From Reichenbachiella carrageenanivorans (lineage in GTDB: Bacteria; Bacteroidota; Bacteroidia; Cytophagales; Cyclobacteriaceae), in assembly GCF_025639805.1 (NCBI RefSeq), contig NZ_CP106735.1, positions 2,761,501-2,825,500 on the forward strand: DNA of 64,000 bases, given 5' to 3'. Shown in pieces: positions 25,261 to 33,295 of the stretch. The notes under the pieces are model-generated. The model made no database searches. It had not been told where the DNA came from and saw only the letters and a list, made by a program, of their open reading frames with translations. The stretch's first letter is position 1. Every line of letters begins with the position of its first letter. A program made the position numbers and the translations under genes.

Positions 25261-25436
25261 TCTGGCAATTCTTTGTCGAGTTCTTCGTCTGGAATTACGT
25301 CATTAGCTTCAGATTGAGCCAGTCCTCTGTCAATCTTCTCTAAAAGTATGAGTTCATCTATGGCCTGATCAACCGAGAATTCTCCTGGGAGTTGACTTAT
25401 TGCGTTTATTACTTTTTCTTTTGTAAGCATGTTCAA
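25248..25436 (-). CDS. antitoxin of the ParE-type pair
   Basis: A 62-aa acidic protein: a predicted helical N-terminus (TKEKVINAISQLPGEFSVDQAIDELILLEKIDRGL) followed by an extended acidic tail ending ELDKELPEW. The layout resembles short antitoxins partnered with ParE toxins in Bacteroidota, with no clear ribbon-helix-helix domain. It precedes and overlaps the toxin gene. Its start is about 40 bp inside the cassette from the core site at 25476-25485. Confidence 0.75.
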   Translation of the reverse strand: MNMLTKEKVINAISQLPGEFSVDQAIDELILLEKIDRGLAQSEANDVIPDEELDKELPEWLR

Positions 25437-25478
25437 ATATACAGGAAGTTGGACTGATGATCAAGAGCCTTTCATGCC

Positions 25479-25672
25479 CCACAACGCCTGTCTATATCAT
25501 CGTGGCGTTGGTGTAAGATAAAGTGTCGGATTCAAAGTAGGAAAAATCTCCGATTTTTCATCATACCTTTTTCATCCAATGTGAAAAATCGGAGATTTTT
25601 CCGGTGCTGCCAGAAAGCAGAAAAGCTAGACTCTACTACTAAGCCGCCATGGGATATCAGACCATGTTACCC
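25479..25672 (-). other. integron attC site with a long central hairpin
   Basis: Opens with GGGTAAC (plus GTTACCC 25666-25672) and closes with GTTGTGG (25479-25485). The arms GTCTGATATCCCATGGCG and, as complement of the far arm, GTCTATATCATCGTGGCG pair well. The centre holds a perfect 21-bp inverted repeat (25540-25560 and 25582-25602) built around AAATCTCCGATTT. About 194 bp. Confidence 0.82.
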
Positions 25673-25677
25673 ACCTT

Positions 25678-26448
25678 TTAGTCGTTCCCAAAAAATGGAA
25701 TTTCTCCTCCCAAGTCAGGCAGCTCGAAACTTGGCAGTTCGAAAGAGGGCATATCAAAGTCTGGCAGTTCAAAGTCGTTAATGGATTCCATTGCAATTGG
25801 ATTGAACATAAAAGGCATTCCAGAATCGAAGAATCCTTCATTTGCCCAAATTTGAAGTTCTCTTGCTATAATTTCAATATTGTAGGCTAGCAGTATGTTT
25901 GGCCCTAATTCGTTAAGAATCGACTTGATTTTATCAGGTTCATTCTCCTTATAATATGCGTAGTAGCGTTCAAGTTCAGTTAGAAGATCTCTTAATTTTT
26001 GTTGTAGAGCTTTCCCTTCTTTTGTTAATATAACTTTGAGATAATAGAATGGAAATGTTCTTCTGAATAAATCGTGCACTTCTAAATTCCACATTATCTG
26101 ACTTTTTTTGAAGTAGAAGTAATTAAAATGCATTTTGCTGTACACATCTCTTACAAGTCTATCAGGAGAAAGTAGTGAATCTCTGTCTATTGGTTTAGAA
26201 TAGTATGAATAGTGCTCTCTTGCACAATTTAAGATCGCCCTATGATAATCCTTTAACTTGGAGCTGTTTGATTCACTGCCTAGCTCAACAAATTGATAAG
26301 TAGCTGATTCCAATTCGCATGTACCGATCTTTAGCAGCTTAAAAAATATCAATTCACTTATCGCACTGATGATCAATTCTTTTCCGCCTAATTTATAAGG
26401 CTCTAAAAGCAATCTTGCTTCAGTCGGTTTTAGTTCAGATATTTTCAT
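25678..26448 (-). CDS. hypothetical protein (cassette gene)
   Basis: A 256-aa soluble, mainly helical protein. Its N-terminus (PTEARLLLEPYKLGGKELII) looks like a winged-helix-type start, but no family is certain. The C-terminus is a repetitive acidic tail (ELPDFDMPSFELPSFELPDL) with a five- to six-residue PxFEL period. A similar architecture occurs in Bacteroidota proteins of unknown role. The gene is bounded by GGTGGGTAAC / GTTACCCACC, ten-base complementary core sites, and so is a complete cassette; the IS110 copy 2 lies directly upstream of it. Confidence 0.65.
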   Translation of the reverse strand: MKISELKPTEARLLLEPYKLGGKELIISAISELIFFKLLKIGTCELESATYQFVELGSESNSSKLKDYHRAILNCAREHYSYYSKPIDRDSLLSPDRLVRDVYSKMHFNYFYFKKSQIMWNLEVHDLFRRTFPFYYLKVILTKEGKALQQKLRDLLTELERYYAYYKENEPDKIKSILNELGPNILLAYNIEIIARELQIWANEGFFDSGMPFMFNPIAMESINDFELPDFDMPSFELPSFELPDLGGEIPFFGND

Positions 26449-26519
26449 TTCATGGTGGGTAACCTTTAGCTTTCCTGTCTATAATTAATCAAAGAAATAA
26501 AGGTTTTACTTTTAATAGT

Positions 26520-26650
26520 AAAAGAAAGCAAGCCAGAACTACGCGCTAACCAAGTTACCCAGACTTATCGGGCGATTCAGGGCTTGCTTTCCATTGTTAA
26601 ATGTTCAGATAGATATTCAGGGATCCCGATCCGTCGAGATGCCCTAACAT
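26520..26650 (+). ncRNA. candidate bridge RNA of IS110 copy 2
   Basis: Same sequence as the candidate in copy 1: stem 26525-26534/26581-26590 enclosing a loop with GCGCTAACC (26543-26551), and a second small stem-loop at 26619-26645. Both copies having the same guide region fits their identical attC targets. Confidence 0.55.
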
Positions 26651-26677
26651 CAAGGTTTTGAACTTAATATTGAAATT

Positions 26678-27697
26678 ATGGAAAATACCACCCCTAAACA
26701 AATCTTCTACCCACATATCGTGGGTATAGACATCAGCAAAATGAGTATTGATGTGGCTTTGATTAACAGCTCATCGATGAAGTGCAACAATGCCTTGTTT
26801 AGTAATGATAGCGAAGGCTTCCAGAAAATGAAAAGATGGCTTAAACAACATGGCAATGACTGTGGTGAGGACATCCTTTTCTGCATGGAACATACCGGTA
26901 TCTATACCAGAAACATTGTCAAGTATTTGCTCAAAAGAGGATGCAAAGTTTGGCTGGAATCCTCCCTGCACATCAAAAGAAGCATGGGACTAATCAGGGG
27001 TAAGTCAGACAAAATCGACGCTGAAAGAATTGCCAATTTTGCTTTTGATCATCAACGTGATGCCAAACTGGTCAAACTCTCACATCCTACCTTAAACCGC
27101 CTCAAAGATCTAATGAAAACCAGAATGAGGCTTCAAAAAAGTTTACACAGTCAGCAAATTGCTGTAGATGAGTTGACCAAAGTAGACCCAAAAGCAGGAC
27201 GTGAAATCGAAAGAATCAGTAGGTCAGCTATCAGTGGGTTAAAAAAATCTTTAGATAAAGTTGAAGCCAAAATGGACGAATTGATTCAGATAGATAAACA
27301 CTTAAAGGCCCTCTACGAATGGGTCACTTCGGTGAAAAGTGTAGGCAAGGTTTTGGCCGTGGATCTGATCGTTTATACAGAAGGATTTACTCGCATGTTG
27401 GACAACCGAAAGCTGGCTTGTTATTGCGGTGTAGCTCCTTTCGAATACAGTAGTGGAACCAGCATATTTGCCAGTCCAGGCACATCAAGTTTTGCCAACA
27501 AACAACTCAAATTTCATCTACACATGTGTGCGATGAATGCCATCAAATGTCACAAAGAACTTCGAGGATATTACCTTCGGAAAACCGAAGAAGGGAAAAG
27601 TAAAATGAGTGCACTCAATGCAGTGAGAAACAAACTACTCCATAGAGTAGTCGCCGTAGTAAAAAGAGGAACTCCTTATCAAGAGAAATTGGATTAA
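26678..27697 (+). CDS. IS110-family DEDD transposase, copy 2
   Basis: A 339-aa copy of the recombinase at 16678-17697 with Q49 and W215 in place of R49 and L215. All DEDD residues (D18, E71, D111, D114) and the C-terminal serine region are present. The near-identity implies recent transposition between the two arrays or a recent shared arrival. Confidence 0.92.
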   Translation: MENTTPKQIFYPHIVGIDISKMSIDVALINSSSMKCNNALFSNDSEGFQKMKRWLKQHGNDCGEDILFCMEHTGIYTRNIVKYLLKRGCKVWLESSLHIKRSMGLIRGKSDKIDAERIANFAFDHQRDAKLVKLSHPTLNRLKDLMKTRMRLQKSLHSQQIAVDELTKVDPKAGREIERISRSAISGLKKSLDKVEAKMDELIQIDKHLKALYEWVTSVKSVGKVLAVDLIVYTEGFTRMLDNRKLACYCGVAPFEYSSGTSIFASPGTSSFANKQLKFHLHMCAMNAIKCHKELRGYYLRKTEEGKSKMSALNAVRNKLLHRVVAVVKRGTPYQEKLD

Positions 27698-27741
27698 AAA
27701 AAGACCAATACGCTTGTTTTTACCATAGATATCGCCCAGCT

Positions 27742-27917
27742 ATCATCCGTGGTGCTTGACGTGTATTTTGTTTCGGTGACAATGTAGGAAAATCTTCGAT
27801 TTTCATCACTACCTTTTTTGATCCAAGTGAGGGAAATCGAAGATTTTCCGGTGCTCTCAGAAACCGCAGCCCTCAACTCTAGCGCTGAACGCCATGGATG
27901 GATAGGTAATGTTAGGC
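27742..27917 (-). other. integron attC site of the PD-(D/E)XK cassette (3' end displaced by IS110)
   Basis: Opens with GCCTAAC (plus GTTAGGC 27911-27917), which contains the gene's own TAA stop, and complements the cassette's 5' core at 28931-28937. The arm ATCCATGGCGTTCAG pairs with the far arm (complement ATCCGTGGTGCTTGA). A central hairpin (27787-27804 with 27833-27849) is built on AAATCTTCGATTTT, like the neighbouring attC. The closing core GGGTAAC (plus) is at 26457-26463 beyond the IS. Confidence 0.78.
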
Positions 27918-28919
27918 CTCGTTTTTTTTACTATCAAAACTATCTAAATAATCTGCTATATCTTCAAGGCCTTTCGTCTCATTTCCTTGTTGAATACGGA
28001 TAAACGATATGTTTGGCAAATATCGTTTTATAATTTTCTCTCTCTTCCTATCCTCTTCTATTTGAAATTTATGAGCGTATTCGTCATATTCTACAATTAA
28101 ACTCTCGTTGATAAACCAAAAATCTGGTCTAAACTTTAAGTTCCAACTAATTTGTTCGTCATGGATATATCTATTTTTATACCCTTTTGAATCTAGAAGC
28201 CTTAGAAATTTTATTTCGGGCCGACTTTCATCTAAGATCTCTTTGGAAAAAATCTGTCGTTTTACGTAATCAATTTTACCCCAAAGATTATTATTGACAC
28301 TCCATTTTCCATATGCCTCAATAATTTCATTGTGAAGCCATATCTTAGAAGACATCCAAAGTTTTTGAGAGCGTACAAAGTCTTTATCAAATAAATAGAG
28401 AAGCTTTCTTATAAGTGCTTCTTTCTTGATACCAACTGACACTTGAAATTCGTAAAGAAAGTTTTTGGCATTCTTTGATTTTAACCATTTAACCACGTCT
28501 GATTTTCGTTCAACTGCTTGGTACAGTCGATACGTATTGAAGTCAGGGTGGTCTTCCTTATCAAAAATTTCCCGAATGAGGTTGGCTACATTTATGTTAA
28601 TTATTTGATCCCATTTAGTATCATTAATTTTCACTCTTGGTAACCAAATAACTTCTAGAGGAATAGAATGTATTCTAGAATGCTCTTTTAGCTTATTTCT
28701 AATGTATGAAACGCTTTCTGAGAATTCCATCTCATAGTGTTTTACATTAGATGATTTGAAAATAATGTATTCTCTAGGATTCGATGAAATATGGTTAAAC
28801 ATCTCATCATAAAGATATTTGTAATTATTATGCTCTTGTTCAGAAAAATTGTCTTTTATATAGCCTAATTCTTCTATGAAGAAGTTTTTGTAAGCTTTTA
28901 TATATTCTTCCGTTATCAA
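27912..28919 (-). CDS. PD-(D/E)XK nuclease-like protein, first cassette of array B
   Basis: A 335-aa protein. The C-terminal third contains RPDFWF (Asp266) and LIVEYDEYAHKF (Glu277), the spacing of the PD-(D/E)XK/DUF559/Vsr-like nuclease fold, although the lysine of the motif is replaced (EYD). The N-terminal two thirds are helical with VKWLKSKNAKNFLYEFQVSV, reminiscent of KilA-N/MSV199-type phage domains. Cassette-borne nucleases of this type may act in restriction or phage defence, but this is inference. Start lies 12 bp after the core GTTAGGC, and the stop codon is embedded in the next core (GCC TAA C). Confidence 0.65.
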   Translation of the reverse strand: MITEEYIKAYKNFFIEELGYIKDNFSEQEHNNYKYLYDEMFNHISSNPREYIIFKSSNVKHYEMEFSESVSYIRNKLKEHSRIHSIPLEVIWLPRVKINDTKWDQIININVANLIREIFDKEDHPDFNTYRLYQAVERKSDVVKWLKSKNAKNFLYEFQVSVGIKKEALIRKLLYLFDKDFVRSQKLWMSSKIWLHNEIIEAYGKWSVNNNLWGKIDYVKRQIFSKEILDESRPEIKFLRLLDSKGYKNRYIHDEQISWNLKFRPDFWFINESLIVEYDEYAHKFQIEEDRKREKIIKRYLPNISFIRIQQGNETKGLEDIADYLDSFDSKKNEA

Positions 28920-28934
28920 TTTCTCATGAGGCCT

Positions 28935-29079
28935 AACATCCGGATATCACACACTAGTGGTTGATATATTCCTTATGTTTTAGTTTTAAAAATGTTCTTT
29001 TTTTCTCAGAAGGGCTGCGGTTAGGTTTAGCCTTAGACAAGAATAAATCAATGTGGAGTAGATCGCAAGTTTTGGGCAT
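28935..29079 (-). promoter_or_regulatory. array B leader: candidate attI/cassette promoter
   Basis: The second copy of the 145-bp leader found at 19401-19545, again ending at the 5' core of the first cassette (GTTAGGC). The conserved features are the AACAT/ATGTT hairpin next to the core and the TTGCGA-N17-TATTCT promoter-like pair on the minus strand. Behind it is a decayed FISUMP gene on the plus strand, not an integrase. Confidence 0.55.
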
Positions 29080-29136
29080 ACTTTAATGTGGCTGCTATGA
29101 TCACCGTCTAGGGAGGCATTAGAGGACTTGATTTAG

Positions 29137-30338
29137 CTGCTATGGATAAACGCACTCTTGTTGAGTGTATTGGTGTTTTCGCAGTGTAGCGATGATAGTA
29201 CAGGTGAAAAGTCCTATGCGGTCGTTGGGCAATTTGATGGCGACTATAGTTTAGATTATGTTAGCCACGCTGTAGAAGGTAGGTTTAGTGTTGAAAATGA
29301 TGGCACATTTACACTCCAAACTTTTGCAGGCGAATTGGCTGGAAGTGCCATAGAAGAAGAGGGCGTTTATGACCTTACTTTAGATGAGTTTAGTGGGGTG
29401 TTTGATAACCTATCCGGCGTGTCGGGGACGTATGATGCCGAACTCAATATTTAGAAGTAGATGGATTATATGAAAGTGGTGATGTGTTTTCGGTAAGTGG
29501 TAGTGTACTTGCTGTAGAGGAGTCCGATGAAAAATTCAGTGAAAGGCTGGATAAGGTGACGGTGTATTTTCCCCACGAAGAGTCGTGTAGTGCTAATATA
29601 TATTTGGATAACAACGAAGAAATAGAAGGGCTTATTAATCATTATGCAGATGGGGCACTGTGCAGTTCGGTGTATGATTATATGGACGATATCAAAACGG
29701 ATGTAGATCACAAGTCTTCTAAACTGCTGTGTCATGATGTCGTTCTCAAACAAGAAAATGGTTCATATAAGACTTACACTTTGTGTGAGACGGCCGTCTT
29801 TGTGTTGAACAAGAATGAGAGATACAATTATACCGTAGAGTGGTCCAATGGAGAGCATACTTCAGGAGATTTCAAAACTGGTGATGGCGGTAGTTATACT
29901 CGGATTTGTATCACTAATGAGCGAAGAGTGTACAGACACTAGTGGTAGTTATAATTATACCTATACAAAAAGCACAGTTTCGGATGTCGATGGTAATAAC
30001 TATCCTACTGTGATTTTTGGTGAACAGGAGTGGATGGCTGAAAACTTACGAACCACTAAATTTAACGATGGCACTGAGATACCATATGTCACTGACAATA
30101 CGATCTGGAAGGAAGGAGAATGTGAGTCTTGGTGTATTGAAAGAACAACGCCTGCTTATAGCTGGTACGACAATTCCACATCAAATAAAAGTGTCTATGG
30201 TGGCCCTCGACTAATAGAACTAGTGATAAGAATCTATATAACAGAAACCTACAATATTATAATGGAGGCATATTTAGGCACGACATCACTGGAGACAAAA
30301 ATCAAGGGTACGCTATCCTATGTATGAGAGACAATTAA
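29137..30338 (+). pseudogene. decayed FISUMP-domain lipoprotein
   Basis: Pieces of one gene in three frames. A lipoprotein-like start without ATG (SVLVFSQCSDDS) leads to beta-rich sequence until about 29450, where the frame must shift (LNI-stop against YLEVDGLYESGDVFS). The next frame continues to about 29925 and shifts again into SYNYTYTKSTVSDVDGNNYP, the start of a Fibrobacter-type FISUMP domain (EQEWMAENLRTTKFNDG). A third break near 30205 restores the usual ending (TSDKNLYNRNLQYYNGG ... GYAILCMRDN-stop), with the central part of the domain deleted. It cannot encode a full protein. Confidence 0.8.
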
Positions 30339-30353
30339 AAAAAAGCCTAATGT

Positions 30354-30388
30354 AAAAAGGATAGTACCGCTAAGTGCTATCCTTTTTT
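30354..30388 (+). terminator. intrinsic terminator after the FISUMP pseudogene
   Basis: Stem AAAAAGGATAG / CTATCCTTTTT with a 12-nt loop followed by a run of T. Also usable on the minus strand. Confidence 0.8.
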
Positions 30389-30564
30389 TTATACCATAGT
30401 TCATACTAAAAACACACCAATGGGATAAGACCACATCTACAGTAGGATTTAAAAAAGAGCAGAAATATCTTGCTCGTAAAGGCTCTGAAAATCGCATATA
30501 ATTCGCTATTTTAGCCGATTCTAAAGGGGTGAATTTTCAAGTTCATCCTTTTTAATTTAATTCT

Positions 30565-32262
30565 ATGAAGCCATTGGTGATAAGAAAAAGGAATAAAAAA
30601 TCTAGATATAAACCCATACTGAACAGTACGAAACATTGGCCTGTAGTACAGATGGCCAAAAAAAGAGATGAGTTTATACAGTTGGTAGTAGAGGAGAGTT
30701 TCGACAACATGCTATTGCTCAAGCGAGGACGTACCTTGCGTGAGGAAATAGAAATGACCGCTTATCGCGAAAAACAAAGAGCCAAAAACCATCCTTGGAA
30801 AGTAGATCCCAAAGACGATTATTCATTTTGGGACGGTGTGCAGCAGCGCGTGGTTAAGCTGGACGGCCTTGGTAAAAAAGAGCAAAACGATTGTTTAAAA
30901 GACATATTAAGAGAAATCTTAAACCGCTATGGCAATGAGATCGCAGGCAATTTCAATCCCTCTCATTACCATGTGGCTCGTGCGGTAGTTACACTAGGAT
31001 TTGGCCGATTACTCAATGCAGCACGCGTCAAAGGGCCGTGGTCATTGTTTAGCAATCAGCTGGACTTGGATGACAAAATACACATCAAAGGCGAAGTGGA
31101 TCAGTTGAGAAAATTGGCTAAACTGGGTACTGTAGTGATGGTGCCTACTCATTTTAGCAATATCGACTCTGTGCTTATTGGCTGGATCATCCAGTTTTTG
31201 GGGTTGCCGCCATTTATCTATGGTGCAGGGCTCAACTTATTCAACCTGAAGGTGTTTTCATATTTTATGAATAGTGTGGGAGCATATAAGGTAGACCGCA
31301 GAAAGAAAAATTCTATTTATTTAGAATGCCTCAAATCCTACTCGACCATTGCACTGAGAGAAGGCTGTCACAGTTTGTTTTTCCCAGGAGGTACCAGGTC
31401 TAGAAGTGGCCGAATCGAAAAGGCCTTGAAGCTGGGATTGCTCGGAACGACTATCGAGGCACAACGTCAGATTTTCCAATTCGAAGAAAATCCCGAGGAA
31501 AAGAAAATATTCATAGTACCCGTCACGCTCAACTATCATTTTGTGCTTGAAGCGCCGAGCCTGATCAACGACTATTTGAAAAGCAAGGGGCAGGAACGAT
31601 ACTATGAGGAAAACGATGAATTTACTACCTCATTTAAAATCTCTACGTTTTTGATGAAGTTTTTCACCAAAGGATCTGATATTTCGGTGAGCATTGGCAA
31701 TGCCTTGGATGTATTGGGCAATGAAGTGAACATCAATGGAAGAAGCTTAGACAAGAATGGGAATGAAATTGATCTCAAAGATTATTTCAAATCCAACGGG
31801 GAGGTGACTGAAGATGCACAGAGGGAGCAAGAGTACAACCGCATTCTTGGCAAGAAAATCGTGCAGGAGTTTCACAAGCACAATCGTGTTTTCTCTAGTC
31901 ATTTGGTTGCTTTTACGGCATTCAGAATACTCGAAAGGAAACACACCTCACTCGATTTATACGGCCTGTTAAGGTTGTCGGATGAGGAATTGATCCTCCC
32001 TTATGAGGAATACAAAGAAGGATTTTCGAATTTGCTAGATGCCCTCAGGGCAATGAAAGACGCAGGCAGTGTAGGACTGGCCGATCATTTGAGCAGAGAA
32101 AAGGATGAGGTGATCAAACATGGCATCAAAAACCTAGGAATGTATCATGCTCAGCCACCTTTGAAGTTTTCGAAATCAGGCGATGTAGTCATTCGCAACA
32201 TGAACTTGCTTTATTATTATCACAATAGGTTAGACGGTTATGAGCTCGAAAAATACCTCTGA
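30565..32262 (+). CDS. PlsB/PlsC-type glycerol-3-phosphate acyltransferase
   Basis: A 565-aa protein with the acyltransferase blocks HFSNID (HX4D, catalytic His near residue 195) and FFPGGTRSRSG (the FPEGTRS-type block, with Gly for Glu). The long N- and C-terminal extensions fit the PlsB-like family rather than the short PlsC. It would transfer an acyl chain to glycerol-3-phosphate or lysophosphatidate at the cytoplasmic membrane. The next gene is gpsA, which makes glycerol-3-phosphate, and the two overlap by 23 bp, supporting a phospholipid-synthesis operon. The Glu-to-Gly change in block III is worth noting. Confidence 0.8.
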   Translation: MKPLVIRKRNKKSRYKPILNSTKHWPVVQMAKKRDEFIQLVVEESFDNMLLLKRGRTLREEIEMTAYREKQRAKNHPWKVDPKDDYSFWDGVQQRVVKLDGLGKKEQNDCLKDILREILNRYGNEIAGNFNPSHYHVARAVVTLGFGRLLNAARVKGPWSLFSNQLDLDDKIHIKGEVDQLRKLAKLGTVVMVPTHFSNIDSVLIGWIIQFLGLPPFIYGAGLNLFNLKVFSYFMNSVGAYKVDRRKKNSIYLECLKSYSTIALREGCHSLFFPGGTRSRSGRIEKALKLGLLGTTIEAQRQIFQFEENPEEKKIFIVPVTLNYHFVLEAPSLINDYLKSKGQERYYEENDEFTTSFKISTFLMKFFTKGSDISVSIGNALDVLGNEVNINGRSLDKNGNEIDLKDYFKSNGEVTEDAQREQEYNRILGKKIVQEFHKHNRVFSSHLVAFTAFRILERKHTSLDLYGLLRLSDEELILPYEEYKEGFSNLLDALRAMKDAGSVGLADHLSREKDEVIKHGIKNLGMYHAQPPLKFSKSGDVVIRNMNLLYYYHNRLDGYELEKYL

Positions 32263-33295
32263 TAAGGTCGTAGGTGTAATAGGGGCGGGGAGTTTTGGGA
32301 CTGCAATAGCGAATATGCTTGCAGAAAAAACGGATGTGCTGCTCTATGTACGAGACAAGACCAAAGCGGAGGAGTTTGAAAAAAATCGAGCAGTAGGCAC
32401 GCACCGTCTGTCTGATAGAATCCGAATCACAAACCAACTGTCGGATATTGGTGTGCAGTGTGAGATCATTTTTCCGATAGTGCCTTCGGCCAATTTTAGA
32501 GAAATGATTAGGAATCTGGCACCGCATCTCAAACCTTATCATATATTGATACATGGCACAAAGGGCTTGGATATGACTGTGCCAGAAGGAGAGCACCTAT
32601 CGAAGAAGAATCCACTTTCGCGAAAACATGTGAAAACCATGAGCGAAGTGATATTAGAAGAAACGACGGTACTGCGGGTGGGCTGTCTGGCAGGGCCTAA
32701 TTTGGCCAAAGAGATAGAAGAAAAACAACCAGCGGCAGCAGTAGTGGCCAGTCACTTCGAAGAAGTGATCGATCAAGGGCAAAAGCTATTGAAGAATGAC
32801 CGTTTCTTGGTTTATGGTAGCAATGACCTGATCGGTATAGAACTTTGTGGGGTTTTGAAAAACATCATCGCCATAGGTACTGGTATGGTGAGCGGCATGG
32901 GGCTAGGCGAAAATTCTAGAGCCATGCTGATCAGTAGAGGTATGGTAGAGATGGTCTATATCGGCAACGCCCTAGGCGGCAATACCAAAGCTTTTTTGGG
33001 CTTGGCTGGTGTGGGCGACTTGGTGGCTACTTGCAGTTCTAAATTGAGTAGAAACTTTACCGTAGGATTTCGAATGGCCAAAGGGGAATCGCTCGATGAT
33101 ATTATCCAATCCATGGAAGAAGTTGCTGAAGGAGTCAATACCATCAAAATCATAGATCAATTGGCCGAGAGCTACAATATCCGAGTGCCTATCACGGAGA
33201 CATTACACAATATCATCAAAGGGGAGATGAGCGTAAAGGAAGCTTATGCCTATTTTATGAAGTTTCCGTTCCGTTCCGAAATTGACTTTATTTAA
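32240..33295 (+). CDS. gpsA: NAD(P)H-dependent glycerol-3-phosphate dehydrogenase
   Basis: A 351-aa enzyme that reduces dihydroxyacetone phosphate to sn-glycerol-3-phosphate for phospholipid synthesis. The N-terminal Rossmann motif GVIGAGSFGTAIANMLAEK, the GPNLAKEI block (about residue 155), the catalytic-lysine block GVLKNIIAIGTGM, and NSRAMLISRGMVEM are all in place. It starts inside the end of the acyltransferase gene. Its 3' end overlaps the convergent M48 protease gene by 8 bp. Length is slightly above the typical 330 aa because of an insertion near residues 110-135. Confidence 0.95.
   Translation: MSSKNTSDKVVGVIGAGSFGTAIANMLAEKTDVLLYVRDKTKAEEFEKNRAVGTHRLSDRIRITNQLSDIGVQCEIIFPIVPSANFREMIRNLAPHLKPYHILIHGTKGLDMTVPEGEHLSKKNPLSRKHVKTMSEVILEETTVLRVGCLAGPNLAKEIEEKQPAAAVVASHFEEVIDQGQKLLKNDRFLVYGSNDLIGIELCGVLKNIIAIGTGMVSGMGLGENSRAMLISRGMVEMVYIGNALGGNTKAFLGLAGVGDLVATCSSKLSRNFTVGFRMAKGESLDDIIQSMEEVAEGVNTIKIIDQLAESYNIRVPITETLHNIIKGEMSVKEAYAYFMKFPFRSEIDFI

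Larger units (their letters stand above)
26464..27741 (+). mobile_element. IS110-family insertion sequence, copy 2, inserted in an attC site
   Basis: Same element as at 16464-17741, with only three base differences noticed. Left flank GGGTAAC (the 5' core of the 256-aa cassette), right flank the attC arm ATCATCCGTGGTGC of the PD-(D/E)XK cassette. The insertion point within attC is the same as in copy 1, after AAC and before or at CT, showing sequence- or structure-specific targeting. Orientation is again opposite to the cassette genes. Confidence 0.88.

Noticed and set aside
16464..27741. The two IS110 copies are exactly 10,000 bp apart
   Set aside because: The leaders of the arrays are 9,534 bp apart and the cassette contents differ, so there is no 10-kb tandem duplication; the round number is a coincidence.
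12490..29079. A CRISPR array as explanation for the dispersed repeats
   Set aside because: The repeats are not regularly spaced, differ in sequence, enclose whole genes, and there are no cas genes.
12490..29079. A prophage or conjugative element as explanation of the accessory region
   Set aside because: No phage structural, replication, relaxase or tra genes are visible; gene sizes and boundaries match cassettes.
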